The translations under genes and the position numbers were made by a program. A model generated the notes under the pieces. It was not told the DNA's origin, did not search any database, and saw only the letters and a program-made list of their open reading frames with translations. Positions 1-9,200 of a DNA stretch of 55,357 nt are shown here, piece by piece. Each line of letters opens with the position of its first letter. Position 1 is the first letter of the stretch. The DNA is from Saprospiraceae bacterium. Its GTDB lineage: Bacteria; Bacteroidota; Bacteroidia; Chitinophagales; Saprospiraceae. The stretch spans positions 1-55,357 of the forward strand of contig JARGNR010000044.1 of NCBI GenBank assembly GCA_029212405.1, in the 5' to 3' direction.

Positions 1-39
1 ATGTTTTGTTTAAGTACACTGCAAAGTAGCTTAAATGAT

Positions 40-84
40 TATCCTAAATCAGGAAATATATAATTCTTTATCCTGAATTAGGAA
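40..84. repeat. Two copies of a short imperfect palindrome
   Basis: TATCCTAAATCAGGAA (40-55) and TATCCTGAATTAGGAA (69-84) differ at two positions and each contains TCCT-N5-AGGA. They lie outside any gene. They could be binding sites or the edge of a degraded mobile element; nothing in the window decides this. Confidence 0.4.
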
Positions 85-137
85 TAGCGTAATCGTAATG
101 ATTTTTGAACTACTAAGATTATTGAAGTCCATCAGAA

Positions 138-162
138 AAACAATCACTTAGAGTGATTGTTT
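138..162. terminator. Hairpin A: 11-bp stem, terminator and/or REP-like element
   Basis: A perfect 11-bp stem closes a TAG loop. Read on the minus strand the hairpin is followed by a T-run, so it can terminate the transposase remnant. Its core on the minus strand is ATCACTCTAAGTGAT, the same 15-mer as the core of the hairpin at 6253-6285. A related half-site, ACTTTAAGTGAT, follows at 173-184. REP-type transposases are known to be flanked by short hairpins of this sort. Confidence 0.6.
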
Positions 163-195
163 CTCTCCTTTTACTTTAAGTGATCACATAATATT

Positions 196-853
196 TTATT
201 CTATGATAATTCCTTGAAATTTATCTTCATAATGTATCCCTTCATGCAATTCTATAAATGTGTCCAAGTTACCAAAATGATCAATTTCAGAATCTACATT
301 TACAAACCTTGAATCGCCATTAAGAATTTCGTGATAACTGGTCCATTTATAAGCCTTGAAATCATCAATAATTTTATGTTTTCTTGCATTATGATGAAGG
401 TAATATCGCATATAGGCAAACTTTTTTTTCTGGATTGAAAACCGATTTTTTAAAATTTTTGTGAAGTAAATTTCCTTTTCTATGATGCATTTTGTTGTCT
501 GCCTGAGCATAGCTAATAAAAAACCTTTGGTGTTGACCAATAATCAGATCGTTACTAACAGATTCTTTATCATACGAGTCTAGATAGTTATGAATCGTTA
601 TAGTATTTTCATTTTCAGATAGTTGTTGTAAATGTGTTTCTATTTTATGTTGAGTTTTGATTTTATCAGAAAAATGGAAGTGATTTTTCATAAGCGCATA
701 GGCATGGATGTCAAGAAAGTCGCCTAGGTAGTGTTTGTATCTTTTAAGAAAGTGTCTTCGATTTTCGTCAGATAGGAAAAGTTTTTCTTTGTGGTTTGTT
801 CTATTGTATACATGGTAATGTGAGCCAAAGTAGAAATTGGCATCTGTGTTCAT
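196..853 (-). pseudogene. REP-associated tyrosine (Y1/HUH) transposase, frameshifted
   Basis: The start taken is the ATG at 851-853 (MNTDANFYFG). The N-terminal half shows HYHVYNRT, then ALMKNHFHF, the His-x-His metal site of Y1/HUH single-strand transposases. Then comes the YAQADNKMHHRKGNLLHKNF region typical of TnpA-REP proteins. The frame is lost in a run of eight A (minus strand, about 421-430). Removing one A joins it to a second frame reading FAYMRYYLHHNARKH and KWTSYHEIL, the usual C-terminus of the family, which ends at 196. Going by the two reading frames, this is one gene of about 220 codons split by a +1 homopolymer change, either a true mutation or a sequencing error. Full-length relatives act on REP hairpins, and matching hairpins lie nearby. 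Confidence 0.8.
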
Positions 854-1299
854 AATTGATTTAGATTTAAAACTAATGGTAACGTGCGCTGTAAATACCT
901 GAAAAGAATCGATTATTATTACTGAAAAATAAACTTTAAACATAAGTGATCCCTTTAATTAATCGCGTGTGTTTAAGAAAGTACCAGTCTTGATTTTAAT
1001 AAAATAATTGATACTTTTGCGGTTGATTAAAACGAAGGTTAAAAATTGTGCAGGAAGGTCAATATTTTTCTAACCTAACTCACTTTACTATTAATTAAAT
1101 TTTGGATCGTTTGGCAATAAGTAAAATAGAGAATTAATGCATGAAAAATAGGTAGATATGGGTTTTGGATTTGGGGAGTCAGAAAGTTTGACACGAGACG
1201 AAGATTGAATAAAAGAGAAACTCAAGTGCCACTATATTCAATTAAATTCCAATTATTTCACACAATAATATAAAAACTAAAATAGATAAATTACCAAAT
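854..1299. other. Intergenic region with one promoter and a hairpin
   Basis: No gene is visible in these 446 bases. They hold a half-copy of the hairpin core (ATAAGTGATC, about 944-953), a good Bacteroidota-type promoter at 990-1019, and an AT-rich hairpin at 1036-1076 in the would-be leader (arms AGGTTA and TAACCT). The rest is AT-rich without recognisable structure. Confidence 0.5.
990..1019 (+). promoter_or_regulatory. Bacteroidota-type promoter (TTG-N19-TACTTTTG)
   Basis: TTG at 990-992, a 19-base spacer and TACTTTTG at 1012-1019 fit the known -33 (TTG) and -7 (TAnnTTTG) elements of the Bacteroidota primary sigma factor. The start would fall near 1026, giving an unusually long leader of about 270 bases before the gene at 1300. 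Confidence 0.6.
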
Positions 1300-2058
1300 A
1301 TGAGCGGAGGGTCGGATACTTCAACTAAAGTGAAGTATAAACAATATTTTAGTGATTTCTTAGCTTCTATTGACTATGATAGAAAGGATAATTTCTTCTA
1401 CGTCATTCTTTTAAGTGCTCCGGTACTGCTAACTATTTACAGGTATTTTACAGAAGCACAAGACTTTCTAGTTTATTTTCCAGCCTTAGCACAAATGGAT
1501 CAAGGTGAAATCTGGGCCTATGGGTTGGAATATTTATCTTTTTTCGTGTTATTCCTCATTGTTCCTCTTGCTATTCTTAAGTATTATAATAAAAATGATA
1601 TTCTAAAAGAGATTATTGGCATACCAAAGATGGATAAAACAATGAAATGGGTAGGCCTTTTTCTTGCTTTGTATTTCATTTATTCTGCGTTTGTTGGCTC
1701 ATCAATGGGACCGATCTTAGAAGAATATCCATTGCCGAGAACACTTCTGCTGGATCAAAGCATGTTATGGTTCTATTTACTGATCTATTTGGTGTTGTAT
1801 TACTTACCTTGGGAATTTTTCTTTAGAGGAGTGATGTTATTTGGTTTGAAGGATAAATATGGTCTAATTGCTGCAATACTAATTCAAACCACCTCATCCT
1901 GCTTGGTACATATTGATAAACCTGCAGTAGAGATACTAGGGAGTATACCATTTGGAATCCTATTTGGAATCATTGCTTTTAGAACAAGGAGTATTTGGCT
2001 GGTAGTTTTACTCCATGCAATATTGGGAATTATGACAGATATATTTATCATTTTTTAA
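1300..2058 (+). CDS. CPBP (CAAX-like) intramembrane protease family protein
   Basis: A 252-aa, very hydrophobic protein with about seven membrane segments. The conserved core is WEFFFRG (residues 171-177), His204 in SCLVHIDK, and His239 in LLHAILGIMTD. These match the three CPBP motifs (EExxxR, FxxxH, HxxxN/D) in order and spacing. Family members are integral-membrane metal-independent glutamate proteases or bacteriocin-immunity-like proteins. The first Glu of the EE pair is Trp here and the last motif ends in Asp, so activity is uncertain. It is first in a tight three-gene set; the next gene begins 17 bases after its stop, suggesting a shared membrane or lipid role. The family call is firm; the substrate is unknown. 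Confidence 0.8.
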   Translation: MSGGSDTSTKVKYKQYFSDFLASIDYDRKDNFFYVILLSAPVLLTIYRYFTEAQDFLVYFPALAQMDQGEIWAYGLEYLSFFVLFLIVPLAILKYYNKNDILKEIIGIPKMDKTMKWVGLFLALYFIYSAFVGSSMGPILEEYPLPRTLLLDQSMLWFYLLIYLVLYYLPWEFFFRGVMLFGLKDKYGLIAAILIQTTSSCLVHIDKPAVEILGSIPFGILFGIIAFRTRSIWLVVLLHAILGIMTDIFIIF

Positions 2059-2075
2059 GACGAATTAAATACGAT

Positions 2076-3065
2076 ATGGCTCGAGTTTTAATAACAGGTG
2101 TCAATGGTTTTATTGGCTCACATTTAGCAGAGAAGTTTCTTCAAGAAGGGCATGAAGTCATAGGATTTGTGCGGCGTACTTCTGATCTTAGTCTGATCAA
2201 GGATATGAATTTGCAATTGAGATATGGGGACATAAGAGATGTTGAAAGTTTGCGAAAAGCGTTTAGTGATATTGAATGTGTTGTTCATAATGCAGGGATC
2301 GCTTCAGATTGGGGATCATTAGAATCATTTAGGAAAGTGAACTTAGAAGGAACTCAGCGTGTTGCTGAAGCTGCTAAATTCCAGAATGTAAAGCGTATTG
2401 TTCAAATGAGTAGTACTGCAATTCATGGCTTTGGACATACCGATCCATTGTCTGAAGATGGACCTTTTAATCCTGTTTTCAATTACAGTATTTCCAAAAT
2501 GGAAGCTGAGCAATGGATAATGGGCTTTGGTAAAGAAAATGATATTGCGGTTTCAGCGATTAGACCAGGAAATGTATTTGGTGAAAGAGACCACACATTT
2601 ATTGAGAAATACATAGAAGCTATACTTTCTAAGAAGATTGCATATGTAAATAGGGGCCAAAGTATGACTTGTCCGACGTATGTAAGGAACCTTGCACAAG
2701 GTGTTTATCTGGCGAGTCAGCACGAAAAAGCCATTGGAGAAGCATTCATTATCACCGACGGATTAAAGATAAATTGGAAAGATTTTACAGAGGCCTTGGC
2801 GGATGAATTGGGAGTATTAAGACCAAGTCTAAGTATTCCATTATGGTTGGGACTACCTATTGCTGGGTTAGTAGAGAATACGTACAAATTGGTAGGATCA
2901 AAAACCAGTCCGCTGATCACAAAATACAGAATGTATAATGGGGGAACCGATTATCATTTTAATATAGAAAAAGCAAAAAAACTCTTAGGTTTTAAACCTG
3001 AGTACGATCTGGAAATTGCCATTAAGAATACTTCTAATTGGTATAAAGAAAAATACAAACTTTAA
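2076..3065 (+). CDS. Extended SDR: NAD(P)-dependent epimerase / 3-beta-HSD-like reductase
   Basis: The start is the ATG at 2076 (MARVLITG). A longer reading from 1995 would overlap the previous gene and put 27 unrelated residues ahead of the Rossmann strand. The 329-aa protein has the extended-SDR cofactor motif TGVNGFIG (7-14), an SSTA segment near 113, and catalytic Tyr137 and Lys141 in YSISK. The family covers sugar epimerases, dihydroflavonol and sterol dehydrogenases, and bacterial ceramide reductase (CerR). The next gene, 31 bases downstream, encodes an Aur1/PAP2-like lipid enzyme, which favours a lipid substrate over a nucleotide sugar; that is inference. The SDR call is firm, the substrate is not. 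Confidence 0.85.
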   Translation: MARVLITGVNGFIGSHLAEKFLQEGHEVIGFVRRTSDLSLIKDMNLQLRYGDIRDVESLRKAFSDIECVVHNAGIASDWGSLESFRKVNLEGTQRVAEAAKFQNVKRIVQMSSTAIHGFGHTDPLSEDGPFNPVFNYSISKMEAEQWIMGFGKENDIAVSAIRPGNVFGERDHTFIEKYIEAILSKKIAYVNRGQSMTCPTYVRNLAQGVYLASQHEKAIGEAFIITDGLKINWKDFTEALADELGVLRPSLSIPLWLGLPIAGLVENTYKLVGSKTSPLITKYRMYNGGTDYHFNIEKAKKLLGFKPEYDLEIAIKNTSNWYKEKYKL

Positions 3066-3096
3066 TTTGATTGTTTGATAAAGGCAGTAATTTTAT

Positions 3097-4011
3097 ATGC
3101 AAATTAGTAAGAAACAAATTCTTGGGTTATCGATCTTTGGCATCGTCTATCTTTCTTGGTTTTATTTTGTGGTGGGACTGCGGCCCGAGCATACTTTGTT
3201 GCTGGTAGGGTTTATAGCTTTATACTTATTCAGTTCCAAAACTAGAAAGGTTTTTCTGGCTTACACTCCAGCAATCTTATACCTCACAGCGTATGATTCT
3301 TTGAGGGCCTTCCCAAATTATATGTACAACAAAATAAGTATAAAGGAAATCTATGATATTGAAAAAGCCGTTTTTGGTGTATATTCTGATGGGAAATTAT
3401 TGACCTTGAATGAATTTTTATTGAATTATCAAAACGACATTCTTTACTTAATATCGGGTGCCTCTTATTTGACATGGGTGCCTGGCCCCCTTCTCTTTTC
3501 GCTCTGGTTATTTTTTACAAAGCGTAAAAAAGTATTTGTAAACTTCATGTTCCTTTTTGTTTTGACAAATCTAATTGGTTTCATTGGGTATTATCTCTAT
3601 CCAGCAGCTCCACCATGGTATGTAGAGATGTACGGATTTGAATTTTTGGACCATGTTACTGGAGAGGCAACACGACTAAGTAATTTTGATGCTATCGTAG
3701 GTTTTCCGATTTTTGAAGGGATCTACAGTAAAAATGCCAATGTGTTTGCAGCCGTACCTTCGATTCATGCTGCGAATCCTTTTGCTTGCTTTTTGGCTAG
3801 TTTGCAATTAAAAGGTTGGAAGCTGAAGACGTTCTTTTTCTTTCTTACGTGTGGTATGTGGTTTGGTGCATTATATTCTAATCATCACTATTTAATCGAC
3901 GTTGTATGTGGGGCATTTGTAGTAGTCATAGCATATGGTATAGTATATTATTTACTAAGAAAAACAAAATGGAATAAATATTTATTGGATTTCGAAAAAA
4001 TGATTTTCTAA
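3097..4011 (+). CDS. PAP2-superfamily membrane protein, Aur1/inositol-phosphorylceramide-synthase-like
   Basis: A 304-aa protein with about seven membrane segments. PAP2 signature residues are visible: AAVPSIHAANP (Ser222, His224) and SNHHYLIDVVCG (His264, Asp268). The phosphatase motif 1 lysine/arginine cluster is not obvious; instead there is LYPAAPPWY at about 168-176, a pattern seen in the PAP2_3/Aur1 branch. Aur1 moves a phospho-head group from a phospholipid to ceramide. Bacteroidota are known sphingolipid producers, and the neighbouring SDR could be a lipid reductase, so a sphingolipid head-group enzyme is plausible. A lipid phosphate phosphatase is the main alternative. No terminator is evident in the 240 bases after it. 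Confidence 0.7.
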   Translation: MQISKKQILGLSIFGIVYLSWFYFVVGLRPEHTLLLVGFIALYLFSSKTRKVFLAYTPAILYLTAYDSLRAFPNYMYNKISIKEIYDIEKAVFGVYSDGKLLTLNEFLLNYQNDILYLISGASYLTWVPGPLLFSLWLFFTKRKKVFVNFMFLFVLTNLIGFIGYYLYPAAPPWYVEMYGFEFLDHVTGEATRLSNFDAIVGFPIFEGIYSKNANVFAAVPSIHAANPFACFLASLQLKGWKLKTFFFFLTCGMWFGALYSNHHYLIDVVCGAFVVVIAYGIVYYLLRKTKWNKYLLDFEKMIF

Positions 4012-4251
4012 TAGAACATCTAAGTTTAATCTCAATAAATTAAAATCTAATATTCCTTTTTATTGTAAGATGATTTAACTAAGCCAGCTAAGGCAGGATT
4101 AATTCTCGTTAAAATTCAATCTTTGATGGAAGGAAAAAGCTAACGGCTACATAATTTAAAACGGTTTTTACTTCTGAATTCCTCTGATTTACAGGATTAT
4201 TAGGGTTAAAAACAAAGTCTTACTCTTACAATTCTATGTGCATTTAGAGAT

Positions 4252-5283
4252 TTAAAGAACTGTATTAATTTTCTTTTCCAGCTTATCTACATCATGTTTG
4301 TAGTGTTCAATCAGCTGGGTCCTAAATCTCCTACCTGTATTATTAATAGGGAGTGCAAAATCAATCACTTGTTCGATGTATTTAATGGAGTGATTGCATA
4401 TCCTGGGATCGTAGGATCTAATATAGTTTGGAGTATCGTAAATCAAATATACAGCTTCAAAAGAGTTGGAAGAAATCGTGATCATTTCTCCATTTAGTAT
4501 AATTTCATTCAGATAGATTTCTACGGGGGCATTTTCTTCTACTCGACCAAAGGAAATTTTATTCTTCAGTAGGAGTTGTTTTCTGAAATGCTCGATCATT
4601 TTACGTAAACTTTTAATCAATTCAAGTGCTTGATTTGGCTTCTCAAAATTGGACTGATCCAAGAAGTACCATATTTGTTGAATCGTGGTGTTGAGCATGT
4701 TATAGTTCCATATCTCTGCAGAAGGGTATTTTTGATAGATTTCATTAATATGGTCAGCGATTTTCCATAGTTGGTTGTCTTTTAGATAATTGTCAATGTT
4801 GAATTTGGCCGTTGTTTTATGTAAATTCCAATTCGTAATGTCCCATACAAACATTTTAAATGCCAGTAGTTTTGGAAATTGGATGTAATAAAAAAGAGGG
4901 ATGTCGTTGGCTAAATATGTACAATGAATGTTTTCAAACTCGATCATTCTAGAGAGATGATCATGTATGTTGGTCAAATAGTTTTTGTTGTCATCTGGAT
5001 TTTTTCGAATGGCATCAGAATGAAAGGAATATGGAATTTCATCTGGATCGTTTTCATAAATAAAGTAATCCATCGATATTTTATACCTCCTGCAGATCTT
5101 TACCAACTCTTCAAAATTGAAGGTCGTTCTTCCATTAAGTTTACTATACAATCCACTCTGACTTATATTTAATAACCTGCAAAGGTTACTCATAAAGAGA
5201 CTGTTATCCGTATAGTTCTTTTTTACTTCATCAATTATGCTCTGTTGAACAGTTGGTTTTTTGTTCATCATTGAGAGGTCCAT
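4252..5283 (-). CDS. Large HTH transcriptional regulator (XRE/BetR-like N-terminus)
   Basis: A 343-aa protein. Residues about 30-80 form a helix-turn-helix (NLCRLLNISQSGLYSKLNGR) followed by EELVKICRRYKISMDYFIYE, as in XRE/BetR-type regulators. The remaining 260 residues are alpha-helical with no domain I can name; this ligand- or partner-sensing half ends in a basic HYKHDVDKLEKK helix. The gene is divergent from the acyltransferase-like gene at 5602. A perfect 27-bp palindrome begins 35 bases before its start codon, where an autoregulatory operator would sit. A later start (MMNKK) is possible. The DNA-binding role is fairly clear; what it senses is unknown. Confidence 0.8.
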   Translation of the reverse strand: MDLSMMNKKPTVQQSIIDEVKKNYTDNSLFMSNLCRLLNISQSGLYSKLNGRTTFNFEELVKICRRYKISMDYFIYENDPDEIPYSFHSDAIRKNPDDNKNYLTNIHDHLSRMIEFENIHCTYLANDIPLFYYIQFPKLLAFKMFVWDITNWNLHKTTAKFNIDNYLKDNQLWKIADHINEIYQKYPSAEIWNYNMLNTTIQQIWYFLDQSNFEKPNQALELIKSLRKMIEHFRKQLLLKNKISFGRVEENAPVEIYLNEIILNGEMITISSNSFEAVYLIYDTPNYIRSYDPRICNHSIKYIEQVIDFALPINNTGRRFRTQLIEHYKHDVDKLEKKINTVL

Positions 5284-5317
5284 TAGGGGGTTAAGCCTCC
5301 TAAATTAATAGATTTTG

Positions 5318-5344
5318 ATCTATTATACAAATTGTATAATAGAT
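5318..5344. promoter_or_regulatory. Perfect 27-bp palindrome, probable operator
   Basis: ATCTATTATACAA, a central A, then TTGTATAATAGAT: 13-bp arms without a mismatch. A third half-like copy, TACAAATTG, follows at 5357-5365. It sits between the divergent HTH regulator and the gene at 5602 and overlaps the likely promoter region of both. A symmetric operator for a dimeric regulator, most simply the adjacent HTH protein, is the best reading. There is no T-run on either side, so it is not a typical terminator. Confidence 0.7.
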
Positions 5345-5362
5345 AATTCTGCATTCTACAAA

Positions 5363-5388
5363 TTGACGGGATGTACACTTTAATTTTG
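5363..5388 (+). promoter_or_regulatory. Candidate promoter (-7 TAATTTTG) for the gene at 5602
   Basis: TAATTTTG at 5381-5388 matches the TAnnTTTG -7 element. A TTG lies upstream at 5363-5365, but the spacer is only 15 bases, shorter than the usual 19-21, so the -33 assignment is doubtful. The leader to 5602 would be about 200 bases and contains a 10-codon ORF (5442-5474). Confidence 0.35.
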
Positions 5389-5601
5389 CATCAGAATTTG
5401 AAATTAAACATACTCGAAAACTAAATCTTATACTAATCATTATGAAACAACTCAAAAATCAAGATTCTGGATAAATAGTTTGCCAGTTAAATGTGCCATT
5501 ACCAGCCCCCACTTGGTTCAATGCATTGATGACACTGACACTTTTTTAATATCAAAAAACCAAACTTTAAATACCTTTTTAACCTCAAAAAAAACTAAAT
5601 T

Positions 5602-6243
5602 ATGTACTTTTTTCCTACACTTAAACAAATCACAGACAAGAACCAATTAAGCCAATATTCTGAAATGTATTTAAACTGCTCGGGCCTGCCCATCCCTGAA
5701 GAGTATTTAAATAATTCACTCAATAGAGTATTCGCTATTTTTTGGCGAGGCAGTCTGATTGCAGGCTTCATTCTAGGTGGAGATATCAAATTTAGAACGA
5801 TTCAATTCTTTGCAAAAGAACAAAAACAAGATAAAGTTAAAACACAATTAGGTGACCTTAATAAGTATACGGAGATATGTTGTTTTTGGATTCACCGAAG
5901 CTACAGAACCAACACCTTCCTCAACATTTTCGTGTGGTTATCCATGACGTATGCATTGAGAGTCTATGGCACCCAATTTTTACTTTTTGGAACATGCTCA
6001 AGATCACTTGCTCGTCTTTACGGACAAACATCAAAATCTATCCAGATTCATAGAGATAGAATCAATAACAAAGCAACGTTTATTTTTATGGCACACCGAA
6101 GCACCTGTGTAACTGGAATGTTGGAAATAATCAGCCATAAAATGAAAAGAACCATGAAGACCATCGATACTCCAAAGTGGATGCTAAGAATTTCAAATGG
6201 GTTCAAAACTGCATTTCAATCAAATACTGAAGCCGCTATCTAA
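5602..6243 (+). CDS. Possible GNAT-like N-acyltransferase (autoinducer/N-acyl amino acid synthase type)
   Basis: A 213-aa protein. An in-frame TAA six bases before the ATG fixes the start. I do not recognise it with certainty. Residues about 90-150 (CCFWIHRSYRTN, a long hydrophobic helix, YGTQFLLFGTCSRSLARLYGQ) resemble the GNAT core: strand, basic acyl-CoA turn, helix, strand, then a Leu-Tyr end motif. The length and overall order suit the LuxI/FeeM branch of acyltransferases, but the RxxxFxxRW signature of LuxI enzymes is absent. It is divergent from a large HTH regulator with a palindrome in between, a synthase/regulator-like arrangement. It ends in the hairpin at 6253. Function is tentative. 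Confidence 0.5.
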   Translation: MYFFPTLKQITDKNQLSQYSEMYLNCSGLPIPEEYLNNSLNRVFAIFWRGSLIAGFILGGDIKFRTIQFFAKEQKQDKVKTQLGDLNKYTEICCFWIHRSYRTNTFLNIFVWLSMTYALRVYGTQFLLFGTCSRSLARLYGQTSKSIQIHRDRINNKATFIFMAHRSTCVTGMLEIISHKMKRTMKTIDTPKWMLRISNGFKTAFQSNTEAAI

Positions 6244-6252
6244 AGAAAATCT

Positions 6253-6285
6253 AGACATGCAATCACTCTAAGTGATCGCATGTCT
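6253..6285. terminator. Hairpin B: 15-bp stem between convergent genes
   Basis: Arms AGACATGCAATCACT and AGTGATCGCATGTCT pair over 15 bp with one mismatch around a CTA loop. It lies between the ends of two convergent genes and overlaps the stop codon of the AsmA-like gene, so it may stop transcription from both sides. The core ATCACTCTAAGTGAT is identical to the reverse complement of hairpin A (138-162), while the outer arms differ. Confidence 0.65.
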
Positions 6286-9200
6286 TAATATTTCTTTCGT
6301 ATCTCTTCTGCTTGAGCATCTGCAGCAGCTTGAATTTTATCTGTTTGTTTCTTAGCTGTATCCAAAATTCCTTTTGCAACCTCATCACCCTTAGTAATGA
6401 TCTGAAGTGCTTTTTCATCTGTTGTTTCTTTGAGCTTTTTGGCAGTGATTTCTGCTGCTTTCTTTTTGAATATGTTGCTACCTGCTTTTTCAACTAATTC
6501 ATCCGCTTGTTTGTATCCCTCCACCTTTGTTTTCTCACTGAGTTTTTTTGCCTCAGCTTGGGTTTGTTGAGCACGATTTTCCGCTTCTTTGATTATTTCA
6601 TCAATATTAGATTTCGTTTTTTTCATCAAGGCAGCGATCTCTTCCTCTGCTTTCGCGGATAGATCTTCTTTCACTTCTTTAATTTCTTCGTCAATATTTT
6701 TTACATCAACACCTGTTTTATCTTTAATCACATCACTTGCCTTATCTATAGCCGTTTCTGTAATCTTGTCTTTAATATCGTCGATGGAAGGAAGTTGACC
6801 ATCCGCACCTAGTAAATTAAGCTTTATTACAGGATTGGTCATTGTTCCTGTGATCAGTACGTCGACGTTTACAAATTCTGCTTCATCGATATTAACTCCT
6901 AATTTGGACGCTTGATCTTGTAAAAACCCTAGTCCTTTATCTGCTGCTTGACCAACGGCATTGTTCTTCAAAAGTGTTCTTGGGATTTTTGCTTTAATAT
7001 GGTAGGCCATTTCATTATCAAGACTGTGCGAACCGCCAATGACCATGTCAATGCCATTGGTCGAATAATCGAAGTCTTTTATTTTTACTTCCCCATCATT
7101 GAGTTCAAACCAGTTCTTAGTATTTTTTAGATCGATAGACTTCAAAGAATTAAGATTCAATTTATTCGCAAGTTCCTCCAGTGGTTTAAAGTTTTTTAAT
7201 GTACCATTCATGGTTTCCAAAATCCCACTAGCGGATAACGAATTCAATATGGGAAGCATATCTTGACCCAAATTTCCAGACATATTAAAATCGGTATTTA
7301 ATTCTCCTTCGATGAATTTTCCAATAGGTGCAAGCGCTTGAAACGTGTTTAACTGATTGAATGCATCTTGGTAGTTTAGACTACTCACCTTATAATCCAT
7401 ATCAAATTTAGGAGCTTCAATATTTTGCGTGTTGTAGCTACCGTTCATCACCACATCTCCTCCTAATGTTTTTGCGTTTCCATTTTCGATTGTTGCAATT
7501 TCGTCAGAAACTTTTATATTTCCCTTGATGTTTTGCAAGGGGATAGTAGTATATAAGACTTCACCGATCTGAGTATTAATATTCAAATCCATTTTTTCAG
7601 GAACGGGAAATACCTCGATTTCTTCTTCAGCAACCGCGCCTTCTTCCAACATGAATTCATTGGCATTGATATAATTGGATGTCAGGTTGATATCTCCTTT
7701 CAAAGTTTCATTTTCAAAAATATAATTATTGATATTTGTGAATTCACCATCCATTTTAAAGTCACTTTCCCCAATATTTGTTTCGAGTGTACGCAATGTG
7801 GCTTTAGTAGGGGTCACCTGTCCCACCATTTTAGAGTCTATTAATTCATATTCAGTGTATACTATTTTTTTTGCTTGCGCATCAATTGTAAAATCATAGC
7901 GATCAAATACTTCTGCTTCAGAGGCGGATTCCGATACACTCAGATCAGGTTGATTAGTGTTTGTTTCTTCTCCTGGAGCCCATTCGTTTGCATCAATAAA
8001 ATTGGAGCGAATATTCAATTGGCCGGTCATTGTTTTTTCTGGTGCGAAATAGGCTAAAATATTATCTATGGTTCCTTCTGCTTTGATATCACTTTTTCCA
8101 AACTGAGCTTCAAATTTATCAAGCTTCACATATTGAGGTGAAAAATTCATTTTCATTTGAGAAACTTGAACCTGTGGATTTCCTTCAGAATGATAATCTA
8201 AATTTTCAATGGATACGTCTCCGGTCATGTCGATATTTTCATAATCTTGTGCATCTATGGCTGACATACTTGTTGAGGCTGATAAGTTTGAAGTGATTAT
8301 TCCATTTAATTGGCTGACTCCTTCCATTGGAAATGCCTTTGCGAGTTCGGCTAGATCTATTGTCCCTTGGAGTTGAGAGTCAATGTTGGGGTCAGAAAGT
8401 AAGGTCCAAAGTTTAATTTTTGCTTCAAAGGGATTGTTGCCCAGTTCCATATTGAAATTGGAAATATCAACGACCATTTTATCCAAATTACTTGAAGGAC
8501 TGTTGATTTGGATTGTGGAATTAATTTTTTCTATGCCTAGAGGTAAATTCGGATATTTAAAGTTTCCATTTTCTACTTTTAGATTGAGAAGAAAAGCTGG
8601 TAAAGATTCAGAAATTGCATCATAATTCCCTTTTACAAATCCATTTAATGATAATTTACCGTTTGCCTGCACTTCTTTAAAATCTTTGGTGTAGGCCGAA
8701 GGGATCATAGAGAGTAGACTCTTAAAATTGTTATTAGGCGCACTATAGACAATGTCCATATCGATTTTATCCCCTACCAACTGTATAAAACCTTCCATAT
8801 TCAATTGTAAAGCATTGATGCCAATAGCATTCTCCTTAATTGTATATTTTGAATTGGGAATATCCGCAAGAATATTCAGGTCAATATCTCCTTTTGCTTT
8901 ATTCAAATATGTAATTCCTCCAGATTTAGCCGTTATTGATCCTATATCCGTCGTTGTACTGAAGTCAAATACATCTTGGGTAAACGCTCCGTTCCCGTTA
9001 TGGTCTAAATCAACCATCTCCAAATACGTGGCTCCTAATCGATCATCGTATATAAATTTGCCTTCTGTAATCGTATACGCTTGCAACTGCACCTGGATTT
9101 TTTCGTTCTCAGAGGCAGCATCTTCAGCGGGTGTATCGGTAGACTTAACAATATCATAATTCGCTTTTCCATCCCGCAATATCTTGATGTTTATAAAAGG

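Noticed and set aside
421-430. Programmed -1 frameshift in the transposase (A-rich slippery run)
   Set aside because: Joining the two frames needs a +1 shift or loss of one A; a -1 shift leads to the wrong frame.
8752-9159. 135-codon plus-strand ORF inside the AsmA-like gene
   Set aside because: Lies wholly antisense to a well-supported coding region and has no start signals or family features.
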